Of a DNA stretch of 64,000 nt, positions 47,305 through 55,282 are shown one piece after another. The notes beneath the pieces are model-generated. The model searched no databases. It was not told where the DNA came from and saw nothing but the letters and a program-made list of their open reading frames with translations. The translations under genes were made by a program, and so were the position numbers. Within the stretch, counting starts at the first letter, position 1, and every line of letters begins with the position of its first letter. Source of the stretch: an uncultured Acidobacteriaceae bacterium (GTDB lineage Bacteria > Acidobacteriota > Terriglobia > Terriglobales > Acidobacteriaceae); contig CAINJJ010000053.1 of assembly GCA_903849645.1 (NCBI GenBank), positions 62,001 to 126,000 of the forward strand, given 5' to 3'.

Positions 47305-48759
47305 GTGACTGCCCCGACCAGCCAGGACGAGCCAAGACCCAGTTATTGGGCGGGCCTTCTGGGGCTGTATGCACGCTTCTACGGTTGGCTGTTGCGCCGA
47401 ATGCCCAGTGAGCGCCAGCGTTTGCTGGCCGTCACCATTCTGGCCGGTGGGCTCTGCGGACTGGCCGCCGTCGCCTTCCACTTGAGCATCATGGGCCTTG
47501 AAGCCCTGTTCATAGACCGTGCAAATGCCGCCTCAGGCCATGGCTGGATTTGGTGGACCATCGTCTCACCCACCATCGGTGGCCTCGTTGCCGGGGTCGG
47601 ACTCACCTATTTTGCTCCCGCCGCGGCAGGTAGCGGCATTCCACAGGTCAAGGTGGCCTATACCCTGCGGCACGGCTTGGTCACCGTCCGCGAGACAATC
47701 GGCAAGTTCGTGCTGTGCGCCGTACAAATCGGCTCTGGAGCCTCGCTCGGACTAGAAGGACCTACCGTTCAGATTTGTGCGGGCGTGAGCAGCGTGCTTG
47801 CTCGCATGGCCCGACTTGGCCCGGAAAACTCCCGCCGGATGGCTTCCGTGGGTATGGCTGCGGGCATCGCCGCCGCCTTCAATGCTCCTATTGCCGCTGT
47901 CACCTTCACGCTGGAGGAACTGATCGGCGACCTCGATCAGACCATGCTCTCCGGTGTCATTGTGGCTGCCGCTCTCGCTGCTGTGGTCGAACACTCGATC
48001 CTGGGCTCAAACCCGGTCTTTCACGTGCAGGGCAACTACACCTTCACCAAGCCCTCCTCGCTGGTCTGGTATGCGCTCCTGGGTCTGTTGGCGGCCATTG
48101 TTTCAGTCGCCTTCACCGATTCGCTGCTGGCTCTGCGTGCCTGGTTCCGGCGGCTCTCCGGCGTGCCGCGCTGGGTCCACCCGGCCATCGGCGGCGCTGC
48201 CACTGGCGGATTGGCGGTGGCTGCCCTTGCGGTCTTCCACCTCAACGGCATCGCGGGCGACCCCTACAAAACCCTCACTCTGGCGCTCACGGGCAAATTG
48301 ACGGTCACCGCTATGGCCGTCTTCTGCGCCCTCAAGCTTGCATCCACAGTCAGTTCCTACTCCAGCGGAGGTTCAGGCGGCATCTTTGCGCCCTCGCTCT
48401 TCATGGGCGCCATGCTGGGCGGCGGGGTCGGCTTCCTCGACGTCACCGTCTTCCACCATTCGGCCGACTCCATCGGCGCATTTGCCGTGGTCGGGATGGG
48501 TGCCGTCTTTGCCGGGATTGTCCGCGCTCCCATGACCTCTGTGCTGATCATCTTTGAAATGACGGGCGGCTACGGATTGGTTCTCCCCTTGATGATCGCC
48601 AATATGAGCGCCTTCGCCTTGGCCAGGCACTGGAGACATACGTCGATCTACGAAGCATTGCTGGCCCAGGATGGTATCTATCTCCCCCATGGAGACGGGC
48701 CGCTTGACCCTGGCGAAAACGAGCGCCTACCCGGCATGGATATCAACGCAATCCACTGA
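47305..48759 (+). CDS. clcA: ClC-family chloride channel/transporter
   Basis: 484 residues, about ten or more hydrophobic helices. The selectivity-filter motifs are AAAGSGIPQVKVA, GASLGLEGPTVQI with the gating glutamate of GxEGP, and SYSSGGSGGIFAPSLFMGAMLGG. The gating Glu is kept, so proton-coupled antiport is possible. No CBS domains follow. The start is taken as GTG 47305; an ATG at the 33rd codon is an alternative. The gene is flanked by directly repeated elements. Confidence 0.93.
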   Translation: MTAPTSQDEPRPSYWAGLLGLYARFYGWLLRRMPSERQRLLAVTILAGGLCGLAAVAFHLSIMGLEALFIDRANAASGHGWIWWTIVSPTIGGLVAGVGLTYFAPAAAGSGIPQVKVAYTLRHGLVTVRETIGKFVLCAVQIGSGASLGLEGPTVQICAGVSSVLARMARLGPENSRRMASVGMAAGIAAAFNAPIAAVTFTLEELIGDLDQTMLSGVIVAAALAAVVEHSILGSNPVFHVQGNYTFTKPSSLVWYALLGLLAAIVSVAFTDSLLALRAWFRRLSGVPRWVHPAIGGAATGGLAVAALAVFHLNGIAGDPYKTLTLALTGKLTVTAMAVFCALKLASTVSSYSSGGSGGIFAPSLFMGAMLGGGVGFLDVTVFHHSADSIGAFAVVGMGAVFAGIVRAPMTSVLIIFEMTGGYGLVLPLMIANMSAFALARHWRHTSIYEALLAQDGIYLPHGDGPLDPGENERLPGMDINAIH

Positions 48760-49101
48760 AGATCGGCTTGGATCGTCAACTCTGTTGCAGTCCAAAATCT
48801 GGTTGTCGATTGCCGAAGGACGGGTTCTGGGAAGGAGGTCGCCAACCCGGAAACGACTCATCCCCATTCACCAACACAAAGCACTCCATCCTCAAATGCC
48901 ACTCGTGAATTGCCCGACCCATTCTCCCCTCCAACCCCAGACCCTTGCCCACTGAAAATTTGCCCCCCAACTTTGCATATCGTTACTACCGTTTGGCGCT
49001 CAATCCGGCAGCGTTCGGATGGGTCGCGTCTCGATGCGGCCTGGGCAGCAGAGTGCCATGCAGGCAGCCTCGGTCTCCATGCAGGCAACAGCGGTTTTCC
49101 G
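48760..49101. other. Intergenic region after clcA
   Basis: About 340 bp without a supported gene; open frames are short and lack domains. Repeat copy B begins at its right end. Confidence 0.4.
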
Positions 49102-49189
49102 CGCTGTAGGCGCAGCGCTTGTTAGCTCCACGCTTCAGCGTGGGGTCGCCGACACCAAAAAGATCCCGGAGTCCCGGAGGGACGGCGCT
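49102..49189. repeat. Palindromic repeat element, family 2, copy B
   Basis: Direct copy of the element at 46824-46912, with the same ordered blocks. Here the first palindrome CCACGCT-TC-AGCGTGG is perfect, and GTCCC-GGA-GGGAC is at 49171-49183. Copies A and B flank clcA in the same orientation, 2278 bp apart. Confidence 0.85.
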
Positions 49190-49347
49190 TTCCTCCCGCC
49201 CCCCAGGAAGGCCGGAACGACCTTCTCATCGCCGCCCACACGATGGCCACACCTTCTCTCCCCTGCCCTGTCCAATACAACACAGGCCGGCGCCCAAATC
49301 GGCATAGTCTGGAAGACAGAGGTAAACGACGATTGAAACCAACCAGC

Positions 49348-50061
49348 ATGCAGCAGGCAGTCATCAACGCAACCATCGGAATCTCCCTGCTCGCCGGCCT
49401 GACCTCCGCTGCCATCGCGCAGCAACCCGACTCCGCCGCCGTCGTCCAGCACATTGACGCCGCGGTTCAGGCGCGCGTTGACTCCATCGCCGGCTACACC
49501 GCGACCGAACACTATGCGGTCTTCAGGAACAACGATGAAAGCCACCCCGTCGCTGAAATGACCGTCAAGGCGGTCTACCGCAAGGATGCGGGCAAGACCT
49601 ACACCCCCATCGCGCAGAGCGGCTCCGAGATCATCCGCAACACCCTGCTCAGCTCCATCCTCGACCGCGAGACCCACATGAGCCAGCCCGGCGTGAGGGA
49701 AGGCGCATACGTCACCTCGGCCAATTACGAGATGGAGTGGCAGCCCAATCTGAGGGAAGACGCCGATGGCCGCAACTGCCTCGTCGTCAACATCACCCCC
49801 CGGCACACCGCCCCCTATCTCTTCAAGGGCTCCATCTGGGTCGATGCCGGAAATTACTCCATCGTGCAGTTCCACGGCACCGCTACCAAAAGCGCTTCCA
49901 TTGTCACCGGACCGGCGGAGATCACGCGCCAGTACGCCCTCATCAGCGGCTTCCCCATGGCCATCCACGCCCGCGCCCTCTCCAACAGCTTCCTCTTCGG
50001 TCCCACCGTCATCAAAATCGACTACTCCGACTACCAGATCGAACTGCGCCCCACGCCTTAG
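49348..50061 (+). CDS. Exported LolA-like protein of unknown function
   Basis: 237 residues. Signal peptide (IGISLLAGLTSAAIAQQ), then an all-beta pattern with helical start: VVQHIDAAVQARVDSIAGYTATEHYAVF, GRNCLVVNITPRHTAPYLFKGSIWVDAGNYSIVQFHG and PTVIKIDYSDYQIE. The alternating strands resemble the LolA/LppX/outer-membrane lipoprotein-sorting fold. A TTG at 49333, with GAGG upstream, is an alternative start adding five residues. No lipobox is visible. Confidence 0.7.
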   Translation: MQQAVINATIGISLLAGLTSAAIAQQPDSAAVVQHIDAAVQARVDSIAGYTATEHYAVFRNNDESHPVAEMTVKAVYRKDAGKTYTPIAQSGSEIIRNTLLSSILDRETHMSQPGVREGAYVTSANYEMEWQPNLREDADGRNCLVVNITPRHTAPYLFKGSIWVDAGNYSIVQFHGTATKSASIVTGPAEITRQYALISGFPMAIHARALSNSFLFGPTVIKIDYSDYQIELRPTP

Positions 50062-50093
50062 ACAACCGCAGCCAAACCTGACCGGTTCTGCTC

Positions 50094-50099
50094 TATACT
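50094..50099 (+). promoter_or_regulatory. -10 element immediately before the NiCoT gene
   Basis: TATACT ends 7 nt before the GTG at 50107; no Shine-Dalgarno lies between. Same layout as at clcA, a leaderless-start candidate. Confidence 0.5.
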
Positions 50100-50106
50100 T
50101 GGCTGT

Positions 50107-50874
50107 GTGACACCTTTGCTCGGCGACTGGAAACTCGATGCCGCCCTTGGCTCCTGCCTGCTGCTTGGGCTGCGCCACGGCTTCGACTACGATCACCTGG
50201 CCGCCATCTCTGACATCACGGCCGTGCAGCGCAACTGGCGCAGTGGCCTGCGCCTGGGCATGACCTACGCCCTGGGACACGCCTTTACCGTGGCCGCCCT
50301 CGGCATCGCCGTCCTTGAGTTGCATGTGGGCCTGCCCGAGGGGCTGGACCACTGGACCGAGCGCCTCATCGGCCTCACCCTGATCGTGCTCGGCATCGGC
50401 GTGGTGGCCGGCATCCTCCGCCGCGACGCCCACGGCCACACCCACAGCCGCATCGAGAGCCGCCTGGCCATCGCCATCAACGGCGTGCTCTGGCTGGCCT
50501 GGCAGGTCAGCCGATGTTGGAACCCCCTTGCCCCCCGGCCCCGCCGTTTTCAGTGGATGTACAACGGCAAGTCCGTTTTTGTCATCGGCATCCTCCACGG
50601 GGTGGGCGCCGAGACCCCCAGCCAGCTCGCCCTCTTCTTCCTCACCGCCAACCTTGGCGGCGCATCCCGCGGCATGATGGGCCTGGCTGCCTTCTCCATC
50701 GGACTGGTCGCCATGAACGCGCTCATGACCGCCACCATGGGCGGCGCATTCCGCGCCACTGGCCACCATCCCCGCCTCTTCCACCTCATCGCCTGGACCG
50801 GGGCCGCCTACAGCTTCATCATCGGCGTCATCTTCCTCTTCGGCATCTCTGACCGCCTCCCCGCCCTGGGCTAG
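50107..50874 (+). CDS. NiCoT/UreH-type nickel-cobalt transporter
   Basis: 255 residues, about six membrane helices. The metal-binding signature in helix II reads LGLRHGFDYDHLAAISD, the H-x4-D-H form of the NiCoT family. A cytoplasmic His-containing stretch (DAHGHTHSR) and GILHGVGAETPSQLALFF are further family marks. It probably imports Ni2+ or Co2+. HypF, a nickel-enzyme maturation factor, is encoded nearby, but no urease or cobalamin gene. The two GTG codons at 50105 and 50107 are in different frames; only the second opens this frame. Confidence 0.85.
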   Translation: MTPLLGDWKLDAALGSCLLLGLRHGFDYDHLAAISDITAVQRNWRSGLRLGMTYALGHAFTVAALGIAVLELHVGLPEGLDHWTERLIGLTLIVLGIGVVAGILRRDAHGHTHSRIESRLAIAINGVLWLAWQVSRCWNPLAPRPRRFQWMYNGKSVFVIGILHGVGAETPSQLALFFLTANLGGASRGMMGLAAFSIGLVAMNALMTATMGGAFRATGHHPRLFHLIAWTGAAYSFIIGVIFLFGISDRLPALG

Positions 50875-50980
50875 TGGTCAACCCACTCAGTCCGCGCTTG
50901 GCTCCCTGCAATAGCCTTGCCCGTGATCCGTAAGCGTCCTGTCAAGCAAAGCACCATGCTGCGGGTACCTATTCATAATG

Positions 50981-51023
50981 GTGACTTACGTCACATTGAT
51001 TCACGAAAAATGACCCCTATTAT
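50981..51023 (+). promoter_or_regulatory. Promoter with CRP/FNR-type site for the outer-membrane protein gene
   Basis: The palindrome GTGACTTACGTCAC (50981-50994) has the GTGA-N6-TCAC form of CRP/FNR-family sites. It is followed by TTGATT (50996-51001), a 16-nt spacer, and TATTAT (51018-51023). The predicted start near 51030 puts the palindrome centre at about -43, the class II activator position. A leader of about 115 nt precedes the GTG at 51145. Confidence 0.65.
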
Positions 51024-51144
51024 GTATCAAGAAAGTTACTTCTGCGCACAATAAGAAGCAGACGCTGCGGTTCAGCGCAAAGAGCCCGTCTTTCTCCCAG
51101 GGTGCTTTTCGCGCTTGCCGACCCCACTTTCGGAGGCAATCAAC

Positions 51145-51987
51145 GTGAAAATATGGCTCCTGAGGTTATCTTCCGCAGCTTTCCTCGCGGCGTCGGCTCT
51201 CATGGCTCAGTCCGGCCCCAACTCATCCAGCCTGCTGTCCTTTGATGCCCAGGCCGCGGACTCCTCCGCCGACCGCCCCTCTGACCGGACGGCACCTCCC
51301 CATTCGTTCAAGCCATTCACCCGCTATGCCATCGGAGCCGGGATCTCCCCGCTCGGCGTCAACCTCATGGTGGCCACCAACATCGGCCGTAACTTCAACC
51401 TGCGCGGCACAGGCAACCTCTTTCAATACACGGTCAACAACATCACCACCAACGGATTCAACGTCGACGCCAAGCTCAACCTCGCCTCCGCGGGCGCCTC
51501 GCTCGACATCTATCCCTTTGCCAGGCATGGACTGCGCTTCAGTCCCGGTGTTCTGTTCTATAACCAGAACTCGGCCGACACCACCTTCACCGTGAAGGGC
51601 GGCACCACGTTCACCCTCAACAGCGTCCAGTTCATCGCCTCGTCCACCAATCCCGTCACGGGCGTCGGCTCCCTGGGCCTTCACACGCAGAGTCCAGCCT
51701 TCACCGCGACCACGGGCTGGGGCAACGTCATCCCCCGCAGCGGCGGCCACTGGTCTTTCCCATTTGAAGTGGGTGTGGCCTTCATCGGCTCCCCGGCGCT
51801 GAACATTGCGCTCAACTCGGGGCAGGTCTGCAACGCCCAGGGGCAGGTGTGCATCGATGTAGCCACCGATCAGGTGCTGCAGGCAAATTTGCAGACGCAG
51901 ATCGCAAAGTACAAGAACGACCTCGATCCGCTGAAGACCTACCCCATCGTCTCCTTTGGCATCGCTTACAGCTTCGGCGCGCGCTGA
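51145..51987 (+). CDS. Exported beta-barrel-like outer-membrane protein
   Basis: 280 residues from GTG 51145 with GGAGG 8 nt upstream. Signal peptide (LLRLSSAAFLAASALMAQ), then regularly alternating strands: FTRYAIGAGISPLGVNLMVATNIG, FNLRGTGNLFQY, AGASLDIYPFARHGLRFSPGVLFY, FPFEVGVAFIG and the ending IVSFGIAYSFGAR. This looks like an eight-stranded or larger outer-membrane barrel. Cargo unknown. Regulation by a CRP-like protein is suggested by the promoter. Confidence 0.75.
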   Translation: MKIWLLRLSSAAFLAASALMAQSGPNSSSLLSFDAQAADSSADRPSDRTAPPHSFKPFTRYAIGAGISPLGVNLMVATNIGRNFNLRGTGNLFQYTVNNITTNGFNVDAKLNLASAGASLDIYPFARHGLRFSPGVLFYNQNSADTTFTVKGGTTFTLNSVQFIASSTNPVTGVGSLGLHTQSPAFTATTGWGNVIPRSGGHWSFPFEVGVAFIGSPALNIALNSGQVCNAQGQVCIDVATDQVLQANLQTQIAKYKNDLDPLKTYPIVSFGIAYSFGAR

Positions 51988-52014
51988 CCCGCGCGCCGCT
52001 GCGGACCTCTGCCT

Positions 52015-52842
52015 TCACCCGACCACATTCTCCAGCACCCCGATCGGCTCGATCGCAATCCGGATTCTGTCGCCGCTCTGGAGCGTAAAGCTCGACGGTG
52101 GCACAATCCCGGTGCCTGTCATCAGGAAGCATCCATGCGGGAACACGTTGTCACGAAAGAGCCAGTCCACCAGCACCTGCGGATCACGCTTCAACTCAGT
52201 GAGAGCCACTGATCCAGAGAACTCGGTCTGTCCCCGGCGGAGTATCTCGATGCCGATCTCCGTCGTGCGCGGCAGCGCACCGGAGGCCACCAGAATCCCC
52301 GGCCCCAGAGCGCAACTGCCGTCGTAGACCTTGGCCTGCGGCAGGTAGAGCGGGTTCTCCCCCTCGATGTCCCTTGAGCTCATGTCGTTGCCTATGGTGT
52401 AGCCGATGATCTTGCCCGACGCACTTACCGCCAGGGTCAGTTCCGGCTCCGGCACGCTCCATGCGGCGTCTTTCCTGATCCGCACCGTGCCGCCCGTACC
52501 CACGGTCCGGCTCGCCGTCGACTTGAAAAACAGCTCCGGGCGCTCCGCCGAGTAGACCTTGTCGTAGAAAGTGCCCCCACCGGCATCTCTGGATTCCTCC
52601 ATACGCGCGCCACGGCTGCGGATGTAGGTCACGCCCGCCGCCCATACCTCCTGCTGCCCAATCGGCGCCAGCAGTTCCGCCGTCTCCGGCTCATCGACCG
52701 GCTCCTGCCTCGCGATGGCCACTGCCAGGTAGCGCTCCAGGTCGTCATGGACAAACAGCTCGTCCCACGCCAGTCCCTCGGCGCGATAGTGGCGCCCCCC
52801 CTGCTCAACCAGGCATCCTGTCTGCGTACGGTAGAGTTTCAC
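52015..52842 (-). CDS. Fumarylacetoacetate hydrolase (FAH) family enzyme
   Basis: 275 residues from GTG 52842, chosen because AGGAGG lies 9 nt upstream; an ATG at 52872 would add ten residues. FAH-fold marks are [31 protein letters not shown] (metal-binding acids), [38 protein letters not shown]. The block around [15 protein letters not shown] is closest to 2-keto-3-deoxy-pentonate (for example arabinonate) dehydratases, suggesting pentose acid breakdown. Divergent from imuA. Confidence 0.85.
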   Translation of the reverse strand: MKLYRTQTGCLVEQGGRHYRAEGLAWDELFVHDDLERYLAVAIARQEPVDEPETAELLAPIGQQEVWAAGVTYIRSRGARMEESRDAGGGTFYDKVYSAERPELFFKSTASRTVGTGGTVRIRKDAAWSVPEPELTLAVSASGKIIGYTIGNDMSSRDIEGENPLYLPQAKVYDGSCALGPGILVASGALPRTTEIGIEILRRGQTEFSGSVALTELKRDPQVLVDWLFRDNVFPHGCFLMTGTGIVPPSSFTLQSGDRIRIAIEPIGVLENVVG

Positions 52843-53003
52843 TGCCCTGCGACCTCCTGTTTCGCCCTTCATCCTACATCCCGCCACGCGCCTCTCTACA
52901 ACGCGCTGACCCGCCTGCACTTACAAGATACCCACAGAAGCGCTTTGACAACCGGCACCGATTGCGCCATGCTAAAGCGAATAAAAGGCGAAATAAGGGC
53001 GAC

Positions 53004-53765
53004 ATGACCTCCGCTGCCGCACTCCGCATCCAGATCGAGCACTCCCTCCAGCATCGCTTCCCCGCGGCGCTCTCGCCCATGGCGCGCTCCACGCTCGAAA
53101 CCGCCGCCACAGGCATTGCCGCGGTGGACGAACTGCTCCAGGGCGGCCTGCCGGTCGGCGCCATCAGTGAGATCACGGGCCCTGTCTCCTCCGGCCGCAC
53201 CAGCCTGGCCCTGGCCTTCATCGCCCGCCGCACGGACGAAGACAACGTCTGCGCCTGGGTGGATGCCGGTGATGCCCTGGACCCCGAGTCCGCCGCGGCC
53301 TCCGGCGTTGCCCTCTCCCGGCTGCTCTGGGTCCGCTGCCGCGACACTGCCCCGCCCGCTCTCCGCAAGCCCTGGACCCGTCTCGACCAGGCGCTCCGTT
53401 CCACCGACATGCTGCTTCAGGCGGGCGGCTTCGCCTCTCTGGTGCTCGACCTGGGCGCAACCACGCCGGAGCAGGGCTGCCGCATCCCGCTTGCCACCTG
53501 GTTCCGCTTCCGCCAGGCTGCCGACCGCACCCGCTGTTCTCTTGTCGTCCTCGCGCAGGCATCCTTCGCCCAGTCGAGCGCGGCGGTCGTGCTTGACTGC
53601 TCACCGCTCCAGGCAAGGAGCAAAGGCGGCACCGTGCTGACCGGCTTTGACTACCAGGTGCAGCGCGGACGGCAGCGCTTCAACTCGGGCTCCATCAGCA
53701 GGCGCAAACCGCCGGCCTCCGTCTGGCAGGCAGCCACCGCCTGGGAAAGCGAGAAACGCGCATGA
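53004..53765 (+). CDS. imuA: ImuA-type RecA-like mutagenesis protein
   Basis: 253 residues. After ATGIAAVDELLQGGLPVGAISEI comes a Walker-A-like GPVSSGRTSLA in which the canonical GKT/S Lys is Arg. A WVDAGDALDPESAAASGV stretch follows, as in RecA-like ImuA/SulA-related proteins. It is the accessory subunit of the ImuA-ImuB-DnaE2 mutasome. AGGGCG precedes the ATG at 53004. It overlaps imuB by 4 bp. I see no SOS box of the E. coli or Bacillus kind upstream. Confidence 0.88.
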   Translation: MTSAAALRIQIEHSLQHRFPAALSPMARSTLETAATGIAAVDELLQGGLPVGAISEITGPVSSGRTSLALAFIARRTDEDNVCAWVDAGDALDPESAAASGVALSRLLWVRCRDTAPPALRKPWTRLDQALRSTDMLLQAGGFASLVLDLGATTPEQGCRIPLATWFRFRQAADRTRCSLVVLAQASFAQSSAAVVLDCSPLQARSKGGTVLTGFDYQVQRGRQRFNSGSISRRKPPASVWQAATAWESEKRA

Positions 53766-55282
53766 CAAAGCCGCTCTACGCATGCATCCACGCCGCCGAG
53801 TTTCCCGCGCAGGCCTTGCTGCGCCTGCGCCCTGATCTTCTCGGCCAGCCGGTGGCCGTGTTGCAGGGTACCCCCCCCCTGGAAATTGTCTGCTCGCTCA
53901 ACCGCCCCGCCCGGCTCAAGGGTGTAGACCTGGCCATGACCCGGCTGGAGGCCGAAGCCATCCCAGGGCTCCACCTGCTGGCGCGCTCGCTGGAGAGCGA
54001 GTCCGCCGCGCGCAGCGTTCTGCTGGAGTGCGCCGCGCATTTTTCTCCGCGCATCGAGGATGTGAGCCAGGCAAACGCCAGTTCCTGCGTCCTCGACATC
54101 GCCGGCAGCGAGCGGCTCTTCGGGCCTCCACCCATCCTGGCCGCCCGTCTCCGCGCCGCGCTTGCCGCCGTCGGGCTGCGCACGTCCATCGCACTCAGCG
54201 CCAACTTCCACGCCGCCCGCATCAAGGCCGCGGCCACCCGGGGCATTACCGTGATTGCCCCAGGGCAGGAAGCCGATTCCCTTGCCCGCCTGCCCGTCGC
54301 GCTGCTCGGCCTTGACATTGAGCAGCAGGAAACCCTGCTCCTCTGGGGCATTCGTACCCTCGGCGAACTGGCCGCCCTCCCCGAGCCGGAGTTGATTGCC
54401 CGCCTGGGGCAGCAGGCCGGCACGTGGCGCAACCTGGCCCGCGGCGCGCTCGCCCATACCTTCCAGCCCATGGAGCCCGCCTTCTGCCTGCGGGAGACCT
54501 GTGAGTTTGAAACGCCGGTCGAGCAGGCCGACTCGCTGCTCTTTACCGCCGCGCGCATGATTGATTGCCTCACCGCCCGTGCCGGAGCGCGCGCACTGGC
54601 CCTGGCCTCGCTCACCGTCCACATGGAGCTCACCGGAGGCCTGGTCTACCGCCGCGTGATGCGCCCGGCCATCCCCACCGCCGACCGCAAATTCCTGCTC
54701 AAGCTGCTGCAACTGGAGATTGCGGCGCATCCGCCGCAGGCCGCCATCCGCCGGCTCACTCTCACTGCCGATGCAGGCCAGTCGAGCAAAGTGCAACTGG
54801 GGCTGTTTGCCCCACAGACCCCCGAGCCTTCCCGGCTGGACGTCACCATTGCTCGCCTCAAGGCCATCGCCGGCCAGGACCGCGTCGGCTCACCGATTCT
54901 GGAAGATACGCATCGCTCCGGCGTCTTTCGCATGGAGAGCTTCGCCGTCGCACCATCGCAGGCCGCCTCCTCTTGCACCCCGGATGCAGCCCCTGCCCGC
55001 ATGGCGCTCCGCCGCCTGCGCCCGCCGGTGGCTGTGCGCGTCGAGTTGCGCGATCTCAAACCCGTAGCCTTCCGCGACGCCGAGCGCCGCTATCGCGTAG
55101 CCGCCGCCTATGGTCCCTGGCAGGCAAGCGGCGCCTGGTGGTCTGCCGAGGGGTGGAACGTTGAAGAGTGGGACGTGCTGGCCGAATCTGCCGGCTCGAC
55201 CGTCGCCTGTCTCCTCGTCCGCACCATGGAAGCGCGGGAAGACGGCCGCAGCCTCTGGCAGCTTGAAGCCTTTTATGACTGA
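53762..55282 (+). CDS. imuB: ImuB, catalytically degenerate Y-family polymerase
   Basis: 506 residues. It has the Y-family layout (palm about 1-230, then thumb/finger-like helices) but lacks the catalytic acids: the first motif reads ACIHAAEFPAQ and the second CVLDIAGSERLFG instead of the active SIDE motif. This is typical for ImuB, which recruits DnaE2 to the beta clamp. A LGLFAPQ stretch could serve as a clamp-binding-like motif. Overlaps imuA by 4 bp and dnaE2 by 8 bp. Confidence 0.92.
   Translation: MTKPLYACIHAAEFPAQALLRLRPDLLGQPVAVLQGTPPLEIVCSLNRPARLKGVDLAMTRLEAEAIPGLHLLARSLESESAARSVLLECAAHFSPRIEDVSQANASSCVLDIAGSERLFGPPPILAARLRAALAAVGLRTSIALSANFHAARIKAAATRGITVIAPGQEADSLARLPVALLGLDIEQQETLLLWGIRTLGELAALPEPELIARLGQQAGTWRNLARGALAHTFQPMEPAFCLRETCEFETPVEQADSLLFTAARMIDCLTARAGARALALASLTVHMELTGGLVYRRVMRPAIPTADRKFLLKLLQLEIAAHPPQAAIRRLTLTADAGQSSKVQLGLFAPQTPEPSRLDVTIARLKAIAGQDRVGSPILEDTHRSGVFRMESFAVAPSQAASSCTPDAAPARMALRRLRPPVAVRVELRDLKPVAFRDAERRYRVAAAYGPWQASGAWWSAEGWNVEEWDVLAESAGSTVACLLVRTMEAREDGRSLWQLEAFYD

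Noticed and set aside
49900-50106. A cobalamin or nickel riboswitch in front of the NiCoT gene
   Set aside because: Only about 45 bp separate the genes and the -10 element adjoins the start codon, leaving no room for a riboswitch.
52843-53003. SOS box upstream of imuA
   Set aside because: I found neither CTG-N10-CAG nor GAAC-N4-GTTC; the acidobacterial LexA site is not known to me, so nothing is called.
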